From assembly GCA_963972525.1 (NCBI GenBank), contig CAXAUZ010000014.1, forward strand, positions 46,710 through 110,709: a stretch of 64,000 nt of DNA. The letters run 5' to 3'. Shown piece by piece: positions 32,525 through 40,603 of the stretch (positions are counted from its first letter, which is position 1; each line of letters begins with the position of its first letter). The stretch comes from Salinilacustrithrix sp003476595 (GTDB lineage Bacteria; Actinomycetota; Acidimicrobiia; Acidimicrobiales; Salinilacustritrichaceae). The position numbers and the translations under genes were made by a program. A model generated the notes under the pieces. It saw only the letters and a program-made list of their open reading frames with translations. It made no database searches and was not told where the DNA came from.

Positions 32525-32737
32525 TCACGGTCGGATCACCCGGCCGTCGGGATCGAGACACCCCGCTGGCGGCGTCGTCTCGCCGGGTCCCCCAGAGAGG
32601 CAGTCGGGGAGCGTGTCGGAGGTGATTCTGGGAGCGTCGGGGTCGGTGTCGAGGGTTGGAGGGTCGTCGGTCGTGCATGCCCAGCCGCTGAGTACCAGGG
32701 CCAACAAGACGATCGTCCTCCGACGGCGAAGGGTCAT
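32525..32737 (-). CDS. Small exported protein, possible lipoprotein
   Basis: A 70-residue peptide with a basic N-terminus and hydrophobic core (MTLRRRRTIVLLALVLSGWAC). The Cys position recalls a lipobox, although GWAC is not the classical sequence. The mature part is short, acidic and Pro-rich with two Cys (LPDCLSGGPGETTPPAGC) that could form a disulfide. No family recognised. It is convergent with the DUF3105 gene and divergent from the repressor gene 260 bp away. Confidence 0.5.
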   Translation of the reverse strand: MTLRRRRTIVLLALVLSGWACTTDDPPTLDTDPDAPRITSDTLPDCLSGGPGETTPPAGCLDPDGRVIRP

Positions 32738-32950
32738 GACATGGGGCTCGTCGGGGGGTCAGTCTGACCGGTCGCCGAGTCGCGACGGGTCGCCGCTTCG
32801 AACGATGGCGGACCGCCGGCGGCCCGCCACATCAGGAGCAACTCCCCCGCCAGCACGGGCTGGTCAAAGACGGTCCGAGGTCGACCGAGACGATGGGGTC
32901 ACAGGAGATGGCGACCAGCATTCCGGCGCAGATCATTTCGCCGATGCTAA

Positions 32951-32969
32951 TTCTTACATCCTGTCGTTG
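32951..32969. promoter_or_regulatory. Weak BlaI/CopY-type operator before the repressor
   Basis: TTCTTACATCCTGTCGTTG matches the window consensus in the right half (CAACGACAG on the other strand) and partly in the left half. It lies 28 bp before the repressor ATG, where autoregulation would be expected. A weaker site than the others. Confidence 0.5.
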
Positions 32970-32996
32970 CGCAGTCATCCGGTACGCTGTGCGGCC

Positions 32997-33371
32997 ATGC
33001 CGAGACGGAAGTTGCCCCCGGGCGAGCTCGAGAACCAGGTGCTCGATGTGTTGTGGGCCGCCGCTGAACCGATGACCCCGGGTGCGGTGCACGAGGTGGT
33101 GGCGGCTGATCGCAAGCTCGCCTACACCACGGTGATGACCATCCTCACCCGGTTGTGGGAGAAGGGTGAACTGACCCGCGACAAGCAGGGACGCGCCTAC
33201 GCCTACCTGCCGGTCGTCGGGCGCGAGGAGCGGGTCGCGCAGCGCATGCAGGCGGTCCTGGGTGCCGCCGAGGACCACACCCTCGCCCTCAACGCGTTCG
33301 CCGATTCGCTGCCCGATGAGCAGCGCGCTGCCCTCCGCAGGGCCCTCGGCAGGGGCGGCTCGCAGCGATGA
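32997..33371 (+). CDS. BlaI/MecI/CopY-family repressor
   Basis: A 124-residue winged-helix repressor of the penicillinase-repressor family: LENQVLDVLWAAAEPMTPGAVHEVV, then the recognition helix region LAYTTVMTILTRLWEKGELTRDKQGRAYAY, then a helical dimerisation tail. Family members bind TACA/TGTA-type palindromes and release them after proteolysis (BlaI/MecI) or on copper binding (CopY). No CopY-type CxC metal site is visible, and the M56 peptidase gene follows with a 4-bp overlap. Proteolytic release as in BlaR/BlaI is therefore more likely, resembling the Rv1846c/Rv1845c pair of mycobacteria. It is the probable owner of the eleven palindromes in this region. Confidence 0.9.
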   Translation: MPRRKLPPGELENQVLDVLWAAAEPMTPGAVHEVVAADRKLAYTTVMTILTRLWEKGELTRDKQGRAYAYLPVVGREERVAQRMQAVLGAAEDHTLALNAFADSLPDEQRAALRRALGRGGSQR

Positions 33372-34300
33372 TCCTGGCCGTCGCACTCGGAGGTCTCGGC
33401 CTACTCCAGCTTCCATGGCTCATGCGGAGCCGCCTCACCCAGCTCTCCCCCGCCGAGTGGACCCGAGCGACATCCGTGAGCCTCCGGGTCGGGCTCGGGT
33501 TGGTGCAGTTCGGTCTCCTCGCCACCGCCGCACCGACGGTGCTGGGCGGTGTCGGCGCTCACGAGTTTGCCGACACCTGCAATCAGATCCTTGGACCACC
33601 CGCACCCGGCGGGGACCTCACCGGCTGGGCCAGCCTCGGCGTGCTTGGCTGGGTGCTGTTCGCTCGCTGGCAGGCCCGTCGCCACGTTCGTCAGGTCACC
33701 GACACCACGCGGATCGAGCCCTGGCTGGGTAGCCACACCCAGTCCGAGGGTTTCGACGTGGCCGTCATCCCCGCAGCCCAGCCGTTGGCCTACTCCGTGC
33801 CCGGCCCCAACCCCCAGATCGTGTTGTCCGAAGGCCTGCACGATTCCATGACCGCCGAGGAGCTGGCTGCGGTGATCCGCCACGAGACCAGCCACCTGCG
33901 TCGTCGCCACCACCGCGAGCTCGTGCTCGCCTGCGAGATCGAGACCGTCTTCGCCCACGTCGCCACCCTTGCTCGTGCGACGAGCGTGCTGCGCCTGGCC
34001 GCAGAGCGCTGCGCCGACGAGGACGCCATCACCTGCCCCGACGATCGCCGCCAGGTCCGGGGGGCCCTGACCAAAGCCGCGGTGTCCATGGCCGGGGCCG
34101 TGGCCGCGTTCACCCCAGCCGACACGATCCTGGCCCGCCTCGCCGCCCTCGATCACCCGCCGGCGACCGACTCGGCCAAGCGCGTCCAGACGGTGGCGAT
34201 GGTCGGCGCGCCGGTCACCATCGGCCTCGCCGTAGCCGTCACCTGGACGCTCACGTCGCACCACCTCCTACTCGGACTCCTCAGCGTCTGCCTCGACTAG
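33368..34300 (+). CDS. M56-family membrane metallopeptidase (BlaR1-like)
   Basis: A 310-residue membrane protease. Hydrophobic segments lie at about 1-18, 42-62, 85-100 and 272-305. The zinc motif His172-Glu173-x-x-His176 (AVIRHETSHLRRRHH) sits in a cytoplasmic domain, followed by ERCADEDAI with the third-ligand Glu/Asp. Such proteins sense an outside signal and cut the partner repressor. It has no penicillin-binding sensor domain, so the signal is not a beta-lactam by the BlaR1 route. Its ATG overlaps the repressor's stop codon, a conserved arrangement in Actinomycetota. Confidence 0.88.
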   Translation: MILAVALGGLGLLQLPWLMRSRLTQLSPAEWTRATSVSLRVGLGLVQFGLLATAAPTVLGGVGAHEFADTCNQILGPPAPGGDLTGWASLGVLGWVLFARWQARRHVRQVTDTTRIEPWLGSHTQSEGFDVAVIPAAQPLAYSVPGPNPQIVLSEGLHDSMTAEELAAVIRHETSHLRRRHHRELVLACEIETVFAHVATLARATSVLRLAAERCADEDAITCPDDRRQVRGALTKAAVSMAGAVAAFTPADTILARLAALDHPPATDSAKRVQTVAMVGAPVTIGLAVAVTWTLTSHHLLLGLLSVCLD

Positions 34301-34326
34301 CGCGACGTCTCCGAGGCCGGTCAGCT

Positions 34327-34986
34327 TCAGGGGTCGGGATCTTCGCTGATGAGACCGTGCTGGCGGGCGATCCGGACCAGCTCCGCCCGGGACTTCACGC
34401 CGAGCTTCTGTAGGACATGGGCGCGGTGGGTCTCGACGGTCCGGACCGACACGAACAGCTCCTCGGCGATGTCGGCATTCGTGAGTCCGAGGGCGACGAG
34501 GCGCAGGACGTCGACCTCACGTTCGGAGAGCTCGCCGCCGGGGCCCGAGGGCCGCGCGGTGGCCACTTCGGGGTCGAGGAGCGCGGCGCCGAGGCTGGGG
34601 TGGACGTAGTTGTCACCGGCGGCGACGTGGCGTACGGCCATGACCAGCTCGACATCGGCGGCGTCCTTGACGAGGTAGCCGGTCGCGCCGGCGTCGAAGG
34701 CGCGCCGTAGGTAGGCGACATCGTCGTGCACGGTGAGCACGAGCACTGCTGTCTCGCCGCTGACTGCCAGTACCTGTCGGGTGGCGTCGATGCCACTGGT
34801 ACCGGGGAGCCCGAGGTCCATCACGAAGACGTCGGGATGCTCGGCAGAGGCTAGGGCCACGGCATCCTCGGCGTTCCCGGCCTCGCCGACGACCGTGATG
34901 TCGGATTCGTCGTCGAGGATGCGACGCAGACCGCTGCGGACCACCGCGTGGTCATCACACAACCCGACCCGGATCGGCTCAGCCAA
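34327..34986 (-). CDS. NarL/LuxR-type response regulator
   Basis: A 219-residue response regulator. The receiver domain (about 5-120) has the acidic pair CDDHAVV, the phosphoacceptor Asp in VFVMDLGLPG (about 56) and the switch Lys in GYLVKDAADVE. The C-terminal LuxR-type helix-turn-helix (about 150-215) reads LSEREVDVLRLVALGLTNADIAEELFVSVRTVETHRAHVLQKLG. The frame opens further upstream. TTG at 34986, overlapping the kinase gene by 8 bp, is the first start consistent with the receiver N-terminus (LAEPIRVGLCDDH). It works with the kinase encoded just upstream. Confidence 0.88.
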   Translation of the reverse strand: MAEPIRVGLCDDHAVVRSGLRRILDDESDITVVGEAGNAEDAVALASAEHPDVFVMDLGLPGTSGIDATRQVLAVSGETAVLVLTVHDDVAYLRRAFDAGATGYLVKDAADVELVMAVRHVAAGDNYVHPSLGAALLDPEVATARPSGPGGELSEREVDVLRLVALGLTNADIAEELFVSVRTVETHRAHVLQKLGVKSRAELVRIARQHGLISEDPDP

Positions 34987-36178
34987 CAGGCACCTCCAGG
35001 TGCACGGTCGTCCCGTGCCCGGGTTCGCTGCTGATCTCGACCCGCCCGTCGACCAGTCCGGCGCGCTCGACCATGCCGACCAGTCCCAGCGACCCGTCGA
35101 GGAGCTCTGCGGTGACCTCGAACCCCGTGCCGTCATCGACCACATCGGCGAGCAGCACCCGGCCGGCCACGGTGAACGCAACCTGGGCGCGGCTGGCTGA
35201 GGCGTGGCGGGCCACGTTGGTCAGCGCCTCCTGCACCACTCGGTACACCACCGTCTCTACCTCCGTGTCGAGCCGGGTGTCCTCGCCCAGTCCGTCGAGG
35301 GTGACCCGCACATCGAACCCGTGGCGCTCCGCGAGGTCCGAGGCGAGGCGCCGGACGGCGGCGACCAGGCCGACGTCGTCGAGGACGATGGGACGCAACT
35401 CGAACGCCAAACGCCGAACCTCGACCAAGGCATCGGCCACCAGCCCGCGGACCTCATCGGCCCGAGCACGTGCTTCATCGAGGCCAGCGCCACCCGCGTC
35501 GAGCGCATCGAGCACCAGCCGCTGACCGAGCAGCACCGACGTGAGGGACTGACCGATCTGATCATGCAGGTCACGGGACACCCGGGCCCGCTCGGCCTCC
35601 TGCGCCCCGATCACCCGACTCAGCAGATGGCGGTCGGCCCGGGCCCGCTCCTCGGCTGCGGCAAACCGCACCGACTCCACCGCAGCGGAAGCGAACGCAG
35701 CCAAGACCACGACTCGCCGCTCATCATCATCATCGAAGCCCCCCGGCTTCTCAGTCAGGTACAGGTTGCCCAAGCGTCGCTCGCCCCGGCGGACCGGCAC
35801 ACCCAGGAAACTGTGCATCGGTGGGTGGTGGCTCGGGAACCCGCACGAGCGCGGATCCGCCGTCAGGTCCGTGAGGCGGATCGGTGCCTGGCTTACGATG
35901 ACCTCGCCGAGAAGCCCCCGTCCCTCGGGGAGCGCCCCGATGCGTTCGGCCGTGGCTGCATCGAGGCCGTGATGCACGAACTGCTCGATCCGGCCGTCCT
36001 GGTCGTACACGCCGAGCGCGGCGTACCGGGCGCCGGTCACCTCGGCTGCGCCGCCCACCACCCGCTTCAGGATCTGGTCGAGATCGTGCTCGCCTGCCAG
36101 GTCGAGAGCGACACGCAACATCGCCTCGTCCCCGGCGTCATCTCTGTTGCCCAGGCCAGCACCATCGTTCTCCGACAT
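34979..36178 (-). CDS. GAF-domain sensor histidine kinase, NarL partner
   Basis: A 399-residue soluble kinase. A GAF domain (about 40-180) carries LDQILKRVVGGAAEVTGARYAALGVYD and LGVPVRRGERRLGNLYLTEK. A HisKA_3 dimerisation region follows, with the phospho-His in RVSRDLHDQIGQSLTSVLLG (about 205), then an HATPase_c domain (ALTNVARHASASRAQVAF, VVDDGTGFE). This resembles DevS/NarX-class kinases that sense redox or gas through GAF. I choose ATG 36178 over 36208 because it gives MSENDGAG. This ATG lies inside the palindromic operator at 36170-36188, so expression is probably controlled by the BlaI-type repressor. Confidence 0.87.
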   Translation of the reverse strand: MSENDGAGLGNRDDAGDEAMLRVALDLAGEHDLDQILKRVVGGAAEVTGARYAALGVYDQDGRIEQFVHHGLDAATAERIGALPEGRGLLGEVIVSQAPIRLTDLTADPRSCGFPSHHPPMHSFLGVPVRRGERRLGNLYLTEKPGGFDDDDERRVVVLAAFASAAVESVRFAAAEERARADRHLLSRVIGAQEAERARVSRDLHDQIGQSLTSVLLGQRLVLDALDAGGAGLDEARARADEVRGLVADALVEVRRLAFELRPIVLDDVGLVAAVRRLASDLAERHGFDVRVTLDGLGEDTRLDTEVETVVYRVVQEALTNVARHASASRAQVAFTVAGRVLLADVVDDGTGFEVTAELLDGSLGLVGMVERAGLVDGRVEISSEPGHGTTVHLEVPVG

Positions 36179-36191
36179 CCTGTCGGAGAAC
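36167..36191. promoter_or_regulatory. BlaI/CopY-type operator containing a start codon
   Basis: Perfect 11-bp arms GTTCTCCGACA and TGTCGGAGAAC around TCC. Core site 36170-36188 is CTCCGACATCCTGTCGGAG. On the minus strand it holds the ATG of the histidine kinase (ATGTCGGAG). Confidence 0.8.
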
Positions 36192-36275
36192 ACTACCTCC
36201 GAGGCCACGTAGGCAAGTGAGGATCATGAATCCCGTCCGCCTCGGTCGGGCCCACACCAGCGGGATGTCGAGAGC

Positions 36276-37619
36276 TCACATGTCCATCGAGCCGTCGGGT
36301 GCGGTGTGAGACGCCATGAACAGCCGCTCGGCCACCACGATGACCACGATGCCCACGGCCGCCACCCACAGACCGAGCGGATCGGCCGATGCATTCACCC
36401 ACACGAATGCACCGAGCACAACGACATCGAGGATGATCGCCCCGACCACAACGGCGCGGCGGTGCGGGACGCGATCACGCAGGTGCCGCAACAACCCCCA
36501 GTGGATGGCGATGTCCATGATCAGGTAGTAGATGGCACCCAACGCTGCGATCTGTCGCAGGTCCAGCGTGGCGGCCAGAGCGATGGCGAAGACCACGGTG
36601 TACACCGTGGTGTGGGTCCGCACCGCGCCGGGCATGCCGAAATGCCGGTGCGGGACCTGGGTCATGTGCGTCAGCATCGCCAGCATCCGCGACGCCGCGA
36701 AGACGCTGGCCATCACCCCCGAGGCCGTCGCCACGATGGCCAGTGCGACGGTGAAGCTCACCCCAGCATCACCGAACGCTGGACGAGCCGCCTCGGCCAG
36801 CGAGTAGTCCTCGGCGGCCACGATCTCGGCCACACCGAGGTTCCCCGCCACCGCAGCGGCGATGGCCAGATACACCACCGTGCAAATCGCCAGCGCAATC
36901 ACGATCGCCCGTCCCGTGTTCCGGTGCGGATCCACGACCTCGCCGCCACTGTTGGTGATCGTGGTGAACCCCTTGTAGGCCAGGATCGCCAGCGCGACCG
37001 CGGCCAGGAAACCCTCCGGCGACCCCGTGTACTCGCCCCCGGTGCCACTGGTGAACTCGGCCGCGGACGCGAACCAGAGCCCCGCGACCGAGAAGGCACC
37101 GAGGCCAAGGATCTTGACCGCCGCCATGGCCCGCTGCGTGGCCTGCATCGCCCGGTTACCGGCGACGTTCACCCCGAACGCGGCCACCAGCAGCGCCACG
37201 GCGAACGCAGGCACCCAGAACGACACCGGTTCGAGATCCACGACCTGGAGCAGATACGAGCCGAACGTCCTCGCCACAAGCGCCTCGCTGATCACCATCG
37301 ACACATACATGAAGATGGCGAACACACCCGTCGCCGTCCCCGGTCCGTACTCCTCCCGCAAGAACATGGCGACCCCACCCGACGACGGGAACGCGTTCGA
37401 AAGCTTCACGTACGAATACGCGCTCGCAGCCACCACCCCGGCTGCCGCAAGGAACGCCAGCGGGAACCAATCGCCCGCCAACCGGGCCGTCTGCCCCGTC
37501 AGCGCAAAGATCCCGGCCCCGATCATCACCCCCGTGCCGAGCGCGACCGCTCCCGACAACGTCAGACTCCCCGGTACATCCTCCGGGGCGCTGTCGTCAG
37601 CGGCGGTCATCTGGTCCAC
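36276..37619 (-). CDS. APC-family amino acid permease
   Basis: A 447-residue transporter with about twelve hydrophobic segments. The family start motif is clear (LSGAVALGTGVMIGAGIFALTGQTARLAG), as are AYSYVKLSNAFPSSGGVAMFLREEYG and AILAYKGFTTITNSGGEVVDPHRNTGRAI of the APC superfamily. It likely imports or exchanges amino acids or amines by H+ symport. Substrate unknown. The frame opens at a TTG at 37640. GTG at 37619 is preferred because GGAGGAG lies about 10 bp upstream. It is downstream of the truncated YHS gene and its operator, 80 bp beyond the pseudogene end. A decayed piece of a similar permease lies at 39506-39652. Confidence 0.88.
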   Translation of the reverse strand: MDQMTAADDSAPEDVPGSLTLSGAVALGTGVMIGAGIFALTGQTARLAGDWFPLAFLAAAGVVAASAYSYVKLSNAFPSSGGVAMFLREEYGPGTATGVFAIFMYVSMVISEALVARTFGSYLLQVVDLEPVSFWVPAFAVALLVAAFGVNVAGNRAMQATQRAMAAVKILGLGAFSVAGLWFASAAEFTSGTGGEYTGSPEGFLAAVALAILAYKGFTTITNSGGEVVDPHRNTGRAIVIALAICTVVYLAIAAAVAGNLGVAEIVAAEDYSLAEAARPAFGDAGVSFTVALAIVATASGVMASVFAASRMLAMLTHMTQVPHRHFGMPGAVRTHTTVYTVVFAIALAATLDLRQIAALGAIYYLIMDIAIHWGLLRHLRDRVPHRRAVVVGAIILDVVVLGAFVWVNASADPLGLWVAAVGIVVIVVAERLFMASHTAPDGSMDM

Positions 37620-37723
37620 GATCGAAGCTCCTCCGAGCAATCATGTGCCCACGCGCGTACCGGATCGAGGGGCTCGCCGTCGAGGCGGCGCATGTCGGTC
37701 ATGGCACACCCCTCACTCGGGAG

Positions 37724-37899
37724 TCAGCAACGGCGAAGGTGGGAGCGGTGAGCAGCCCGGCACCACCGCGAGCAGAACCGGAGAGTGTGGCACCAGTCAG
37801 ATCGTGCCCGGCGTGGGGGCTGTCGGCGCCCGCCGGCATGCCACAAGTCGGGTCGACCAGCTCCGACGGCGGCGCACTGCGATCGATGAGCTCCGACAT
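37724..37899 (-). pseudogene. Frameshifted YHS-like metal-binding protein
   Basis: From the ATG at 37899: MSELIDRSAPPSELVDPTCGMPAG followed by ADSPHAGHDLTGAT. After a frameshift near 37778-37788 comes FCSRWCRAAHRSHLRRC. The intact homologue at 44613-45083 reads ELVDPICGMPVDPDSPHTGHDPTGAT and AFCSRWCQAAH without a break. The shift removes the second Cys pair, so the metal site (CGM plus CSRWC) is split. The copy lacks the winged-helix domain of the homologue. Its ATG lies in the operator at 37891-37909. It may be a recent pseudogene or a sequencing slip. Confidence 0.7.
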
Positions 37900-37909
37900 C
37901 CTGTCGGAG
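37891..37909. promoter_or_regulatory. BlaI/CopY-type operator containing a start codon
   Basis: CTCCGACATCCTGTCGGAG, identical in the core to the site at 36170-36188. On the minus strand it holds the ATG of the YHS-like frame, followed by TCGGAG, as in the kinase gene. Confidence 0.8.
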
Positions 37910-38064
37910 GACACTACTTCGGTGCGATCGCCTCCAGTACACGAACACCTGCGACGACACCATGCAGCCGACCATGGGGGCCGATGCCACCCCTCGGCAA
38001 AGCAGGTCCGAGGGGGCTACCGGTAACGCCCTCCAGCTCCACTGCCTCGGCCCGGGACCGACGA

Positions 38065-38700
38065 TTACCGAACGACCACGATCGTGCCGGTCATGCCAGC
38101 CGACGCATGACCGGGCACGGTGCAGAGGAACTCGTACTCGCCCGGCTCCGGGGCCCGAAGCGCACCTCGCACCGTGTCACCGGGCTCGACCCCGATCGCG
38201 AGGTCCAACCCTGGCACGGTGAGGTCGTGGAAGATCCGCCCCTCGTTCGTGACCGCGAGGTTCACCGTCTCACGGGCCGACACCTCGATCTTCTCTGGCT
38301 CGAACCAGAGGTCGCCTGCGACCATCTCGATCTCGCTCGCTCCCGCGACGGGATCGGCGGACGTGCCGCTGTCACCAGACGCTCCCATGTGGCCAGGTCC
38401 CATGCCATTCCACCAGTCCGACCCCCTGCCCATGCTGAGGACGAGCACGGCGAGCAAGGTCAACCCCACGACCACTGCCACGACCTTTGGCGAGCGACCG
38501 GTACGGTCACCATGTTCTTCCGCGTCCACCTCGAGCCTGTGGAGTCGCTCCCGATACTCGGGTTCGTCGATCTCACCCGCAGCGAGGCGCTCGGTCAGGA
38601 TCGAGGTGGCACTGCGGGCGGGCACCCGCTCGCCAGCGCCTGCGAGGGCGACGGCTGCGAGGCCGATGGCGATGGCGCCGGCGATGAGGATCACGAACAC
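38065..38700 (-). CDS. Membrane-anchored cupredoxin with SHOCT-like segment
   Basis: A 211-residue protein. An N-terminal helix (VFVILIAGAIAIGLAAVALAG) is followed by a SHOCT-like motif (SATSILTERLAAGEIDEPEYRERLHRLE), a second helix (VVAVVVGLTLLAVLVLSMG) and a cupredoxin domain. Type-1 copper ligands are visible: His in GRIFHDLTV, Cys and His in EFLCTVPGHASAGM, and the final Met. It would carry or buffer copper outside the membrane. The start is GTG 38700 (or 38694). The open frame above it is Arg-rich. A BlaI-type operator (38735-38753) lies 35 bp upstream, so copper-linked control is likely. Confidence 0.82.
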   Translation of the reverse strand: MFVILIAGAIAIGLAAVALAGAGERVPARSATSILTERLAAGEIDEPEYRERLHRLEVDAEEHGDRTGRSPKVVAVVVGLTLLAVLVLSMGRGSDWWNGMGPGHMGASGDSGTSADPVAGASEIEMVAGDLWFEPEKIEVSARETVNLAVTNEGRIFHDLTVPGLDLAIGVEPGDTVRGALRAPEPGEYEFLCTVPGHASAGMTGTIVVVR

Positions 38701-38734
38701 GAGGCAACGCCCTCTTGGCAGGTTCCGGAGATGT

Positions 38735-38753
38735 CTACGACAACGCGTCGTAG
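38735..38753. promoter_or_regulatory. BlaI/CopY-type operator before the cupredoxin gene
   Basis: CTACGACAACGCGTCGTAG, with both arms reading CTACGAC. It lies 35 bp upstream of the minus-strand cupredoxin start at 38700. Confidence 0.8.
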
Positions 38754-38957
38754 CGTACCGGCGCCCGGCGCCCAGCACCCGCGATGCGAACCGCTGGGCC
38801 GTGCTGCACCTGGGCACCCCGAATACGATGAGCATCCGAGGATCAAGGCGGGGGACACGTCGGCGCATCACCCAGTTCCACGACACGATGTCGGAGGTAC
38901 CCAGTGCGGGACGTAGATCGGGAGCCCGCGCCCTCGGTCTCCCAGCACCGAATTATA

Positions 38958-38976
38958 CTACGACATGATGTCGGAG
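38958..38976. promoter_or_regulatory. BlaI/CopY-type operator before small membrane gene
   Basis: CTACGACATGATGTCGGAG, the best match to the window consensus, 15 bp before the ATG at 38991 with AGGAGG between them. Here the gene keeps a normal ribosome-binding site. Confidence 0.82.
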
Positions 38977-38990
38977 TTCAGGAGGTTGCG

Positions 38991-39374
38991 ATGAGCCGCA
39001 AGCGCCCCTCAGGCGGACGGGTGACACCGAAGGGAGCCCGTCCCGGTGCACGTACCCGGTCGTCCCATGAGGGTCACCCCCGCACGAGGGCTCGCGGGCA
39101 GATACGGGCTCCGGTCGAACCCGAATCCTCTTCGCGGTACTCGCGACCCAGGCAGGACTACGTGGTCCGGCCCGCGTGGCACCGCATCGCCGGATGGATC
39201 GGTGTTGTCGTGGGCATCCTGATCGCGGTGCTCAACGACGCCATGCTCATTGGTGACGGTCTGGTGTTGCTGCCCTTCGGGCACTCCGAGCTGTACCTGG
39301 TCCTCGGCGTGGTCGTGGCTGGCTGGTCGACCCGGTTCCTCGGCATGTTCGACCGCGACACGGTCTATGTCTGA
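38991..39374 (+). CDS. Small membrane protein with basic N-terminus
   Basis: A 127-residue protein of unknown family. A long basic, disordered N-terminus (MSRKRPSGGRVTPKG onward, to about 60) is followed by two membrane helices (about 66-85 and 95-113) joined by NDAMLIGDGLVLLPFGHSE. It ends FDRDTVYV. The N-terminus resembles that of the 90-residue protein at 40283 (MARKRPSRADARR), which has the same type of operator and ribosome-binding site. The two may be diverged paralogues. The start at 38991 has AGGAGG 7 bp upstream. Confidence 0.7.
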   Translation: MSRKRPSGGRVTPKGARPGARTRSSHEGHPRTRARGQIRAPVEPESSSRYSRPRQDYVVRPAWHRIAGWIGVVVGILIAVLNDAMLIGDGLVLLPFGHSELYLVLGVVVAGWSTRFLGMFDRDTVYV

Positions 39375-39505
39375 GCGTGCCTGGGTTGAACGTGGGTGGC
39401 GACAACCCGTCTGTCGGCGAGGCGTGATCTCGGTTCACGCGCCGATCTGCCGGGCCCCGCGCAGCTGGCGAGGGGCCTGCTCATAGCAATAGGCCTGGCT
39501 GTGGC

Positions 39506-39652
39506 CGCGAACGCAGCGACGAGCAACGCCACTGCGAACGCGGGCACCCAGAACGACACCGGTTCGAGATCGACAACCTGGAGCAGGTACGAGCCAAACA
39601 CGTCCTGGCCACGAGTGTTTCGTTGATCACCGTGGAGACGTACATGAAGATC
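39506..39652 (-). pseudogene. Decayed fragment of an APC permease
   Basis: This stretch resembles 37175-37310 inside the intact permease gene. It translates in pieces to SYLLQVVDLEPVSFWVPAFAVAL and the preceding MYVSxVIxExLVART, with a small insertion near 39598 that breaks the frame. It has no start, no end and no partners. The rest of the gap 39375-39706 holds no gene. It is a remnant of a duplicated or recombined permease copy. Confidence 0.7.
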
Positions 39653-39706
39653 GTCGTGATCGGCTGTGTGCGTCAGCGACGGGCCGGCGGAGCACCGACC
39701 TCCACG

Positions 39707-40162
39707 TCAGTCGGATGGGCGTTGCAGGATGGGCAGGCCAGCGGCCTCCCAGGCGACCATCCCGCCGTCGAGGTCCACGATATTCGTGTAACCGGCATCG
39801 TTGAGTCCCCGGGCGGCGATGGCCGACATGCTCCCGGACCGGCAGTAGAGCAGGATCTCGGTGGCCTGGTCCGATGGCAGGCGGTCGTCGCCGGCGATCT
39901 GGTCGAAGGGGATGAAGGCGTCGGTTCCCTCGATCTCTCCCTCGTAGGGAACGTGCACGTTGACAGCGAACGTGTCCGGGTCCTCGAGTCGGCGCGCGAA
40001 GTCCGACACCTCGACCAGAACGATGCGTCCAGCGACCTGGTCCCGCGGACTCCGCCCAGGCGAAGTCGAAACGATCAACACCGCACCGAGCCCGACGGCC
40101 AGGATGACCCCTGCGACGAGCAGCAGGTGGCGGTGACCCGGGCGCAACGACGGTCGGCTCAC
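39707..40162 (-). CDS. Membrane-anchored rhodanese
   Basis: A 151-residue protein with one N-terminal membrane helix (about 12-32, LLLVAGVILAVGLGAVLIV) and a rhodanese domain outside. The active-site Cys is in LLYCRSGSMSAIAARGL, followed by GYTNIVDLDGGMVAWEAAGLP. It would move sulfane sulfur or handle persulfides. The operator at 40173-40191 lies 11 bp upstream of the ATG, tying it to the BlaI-type regulon. It is divergent from the small membrane gene at 40283, which has its own operator. Confidence 0.87.
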   Translation of the reverse strand: MSRPSLRPGHRHLLLVAGVILAVGLGAVLIVSTSPGRSPRDQVAGRIVLVEVSDFARRLEDPDTFAVNVHVPYEGEIEGTDAFIPFDQIAGDDRLPSDQATEILLYCRSGSMSAIAARGLNDAGYTNIVDLDGGMVAWEAAGLPILQRPSD

Positions 40163-40172
40163 GTTGCCGAGA

Positions 40173-40191
40173 CTACGACATCATGTCGCAG
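40173..40191. promoter_or_regulatory. BlaI/CopY-type operator before the rhodanese
   Basis: CTACGACATCATGTCGCAG, 10 bp from the minus-strand ATG at 40162. Confidence 0.8.
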
Positions 40192-40249
40192 AACGGTTCG
40201 ACAAGACTCCCGCCGGGCGGTCGCGTCGATGCCTCCAACGACGACTAGA

Positions 40250-40268
40250 CTACGACACGTTGTCGGAG
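40250..40268. promoter_or_regulatory. BlaI/CopY-type operator before gene at 40283
   Basis: CTACGACACGTTGTCGGAG, 14 bp before the ATG at 40283, with AGGAGG between. It has the same layout as 38958-38976. Confidence 0.8.
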
Positions 40269-40282
40269 ATCAGGAGGTGGTC

Positions 40283-40555
40283 ATGGCACGGAAGCGCCCA
40301 TCTCGGGCCGATGCCCGCCGGGCACGATCGAGGTCACGACCGATCTTCCGACCGCGCCGAAGCTGGCGGCGTCCCGCTACCGCCCTCGCCTTCGGTGTGG
40401 CGTTCCTGGCCGTCGGAGTATCCCTGGTGGCCACGCTGTCCGACCTCGCCGACACTCCCGGAGCAGGGCACGGTCCGGATCCCGCGGTCCACTCGGAGCC
40501 GCCGACCGCCGAACCCGGATCACACACCACCCACCCGAGCGAGACGCCACCGTGA
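40283..40555 (+). CDS. Small single-pass membrane protein
   Basis: A 90-residue protein with a basic N-terminus (MARKRPSRADARRARSR), one membrane helix (about 34-54, ALAFGVAFLAVGVSLVATL) and a His/Pro-rich tail (GHGPDPAVHSEPP, HTTHPSETPP). Several His in the tail could bind metal outside the membrane. Its N-terminus and control region resemble those of the gene at 38991. The ATG at 40283 has AGGAGG 7 bp upstream. The frame opens earlier but without protein-like sequence. The rhodanese gene at 40604 follows in the same direction. Confidence 0.68.
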   Translation: MARKRPSRADARRARSRSRPIFRPRRSWRRPATALAFGVAFLAVGVSLVATLSDLADTPGAGHGPDPAVHSEPPTAEPGSHTTHPSETPP

Positions 40556-40603
40556 CCGCCGCATGGCCGCTGACCGACTTCTTCGACCACAGGAGCAGAG
40601 ACC

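Noticed and set aside
36306..38916. Very long plus-strand frames over the permease and cupredoxin genes
   Set aside because: They are low-complexity Arg/His/Pro sequences opposite clear membrane and cupredoxin proteins.
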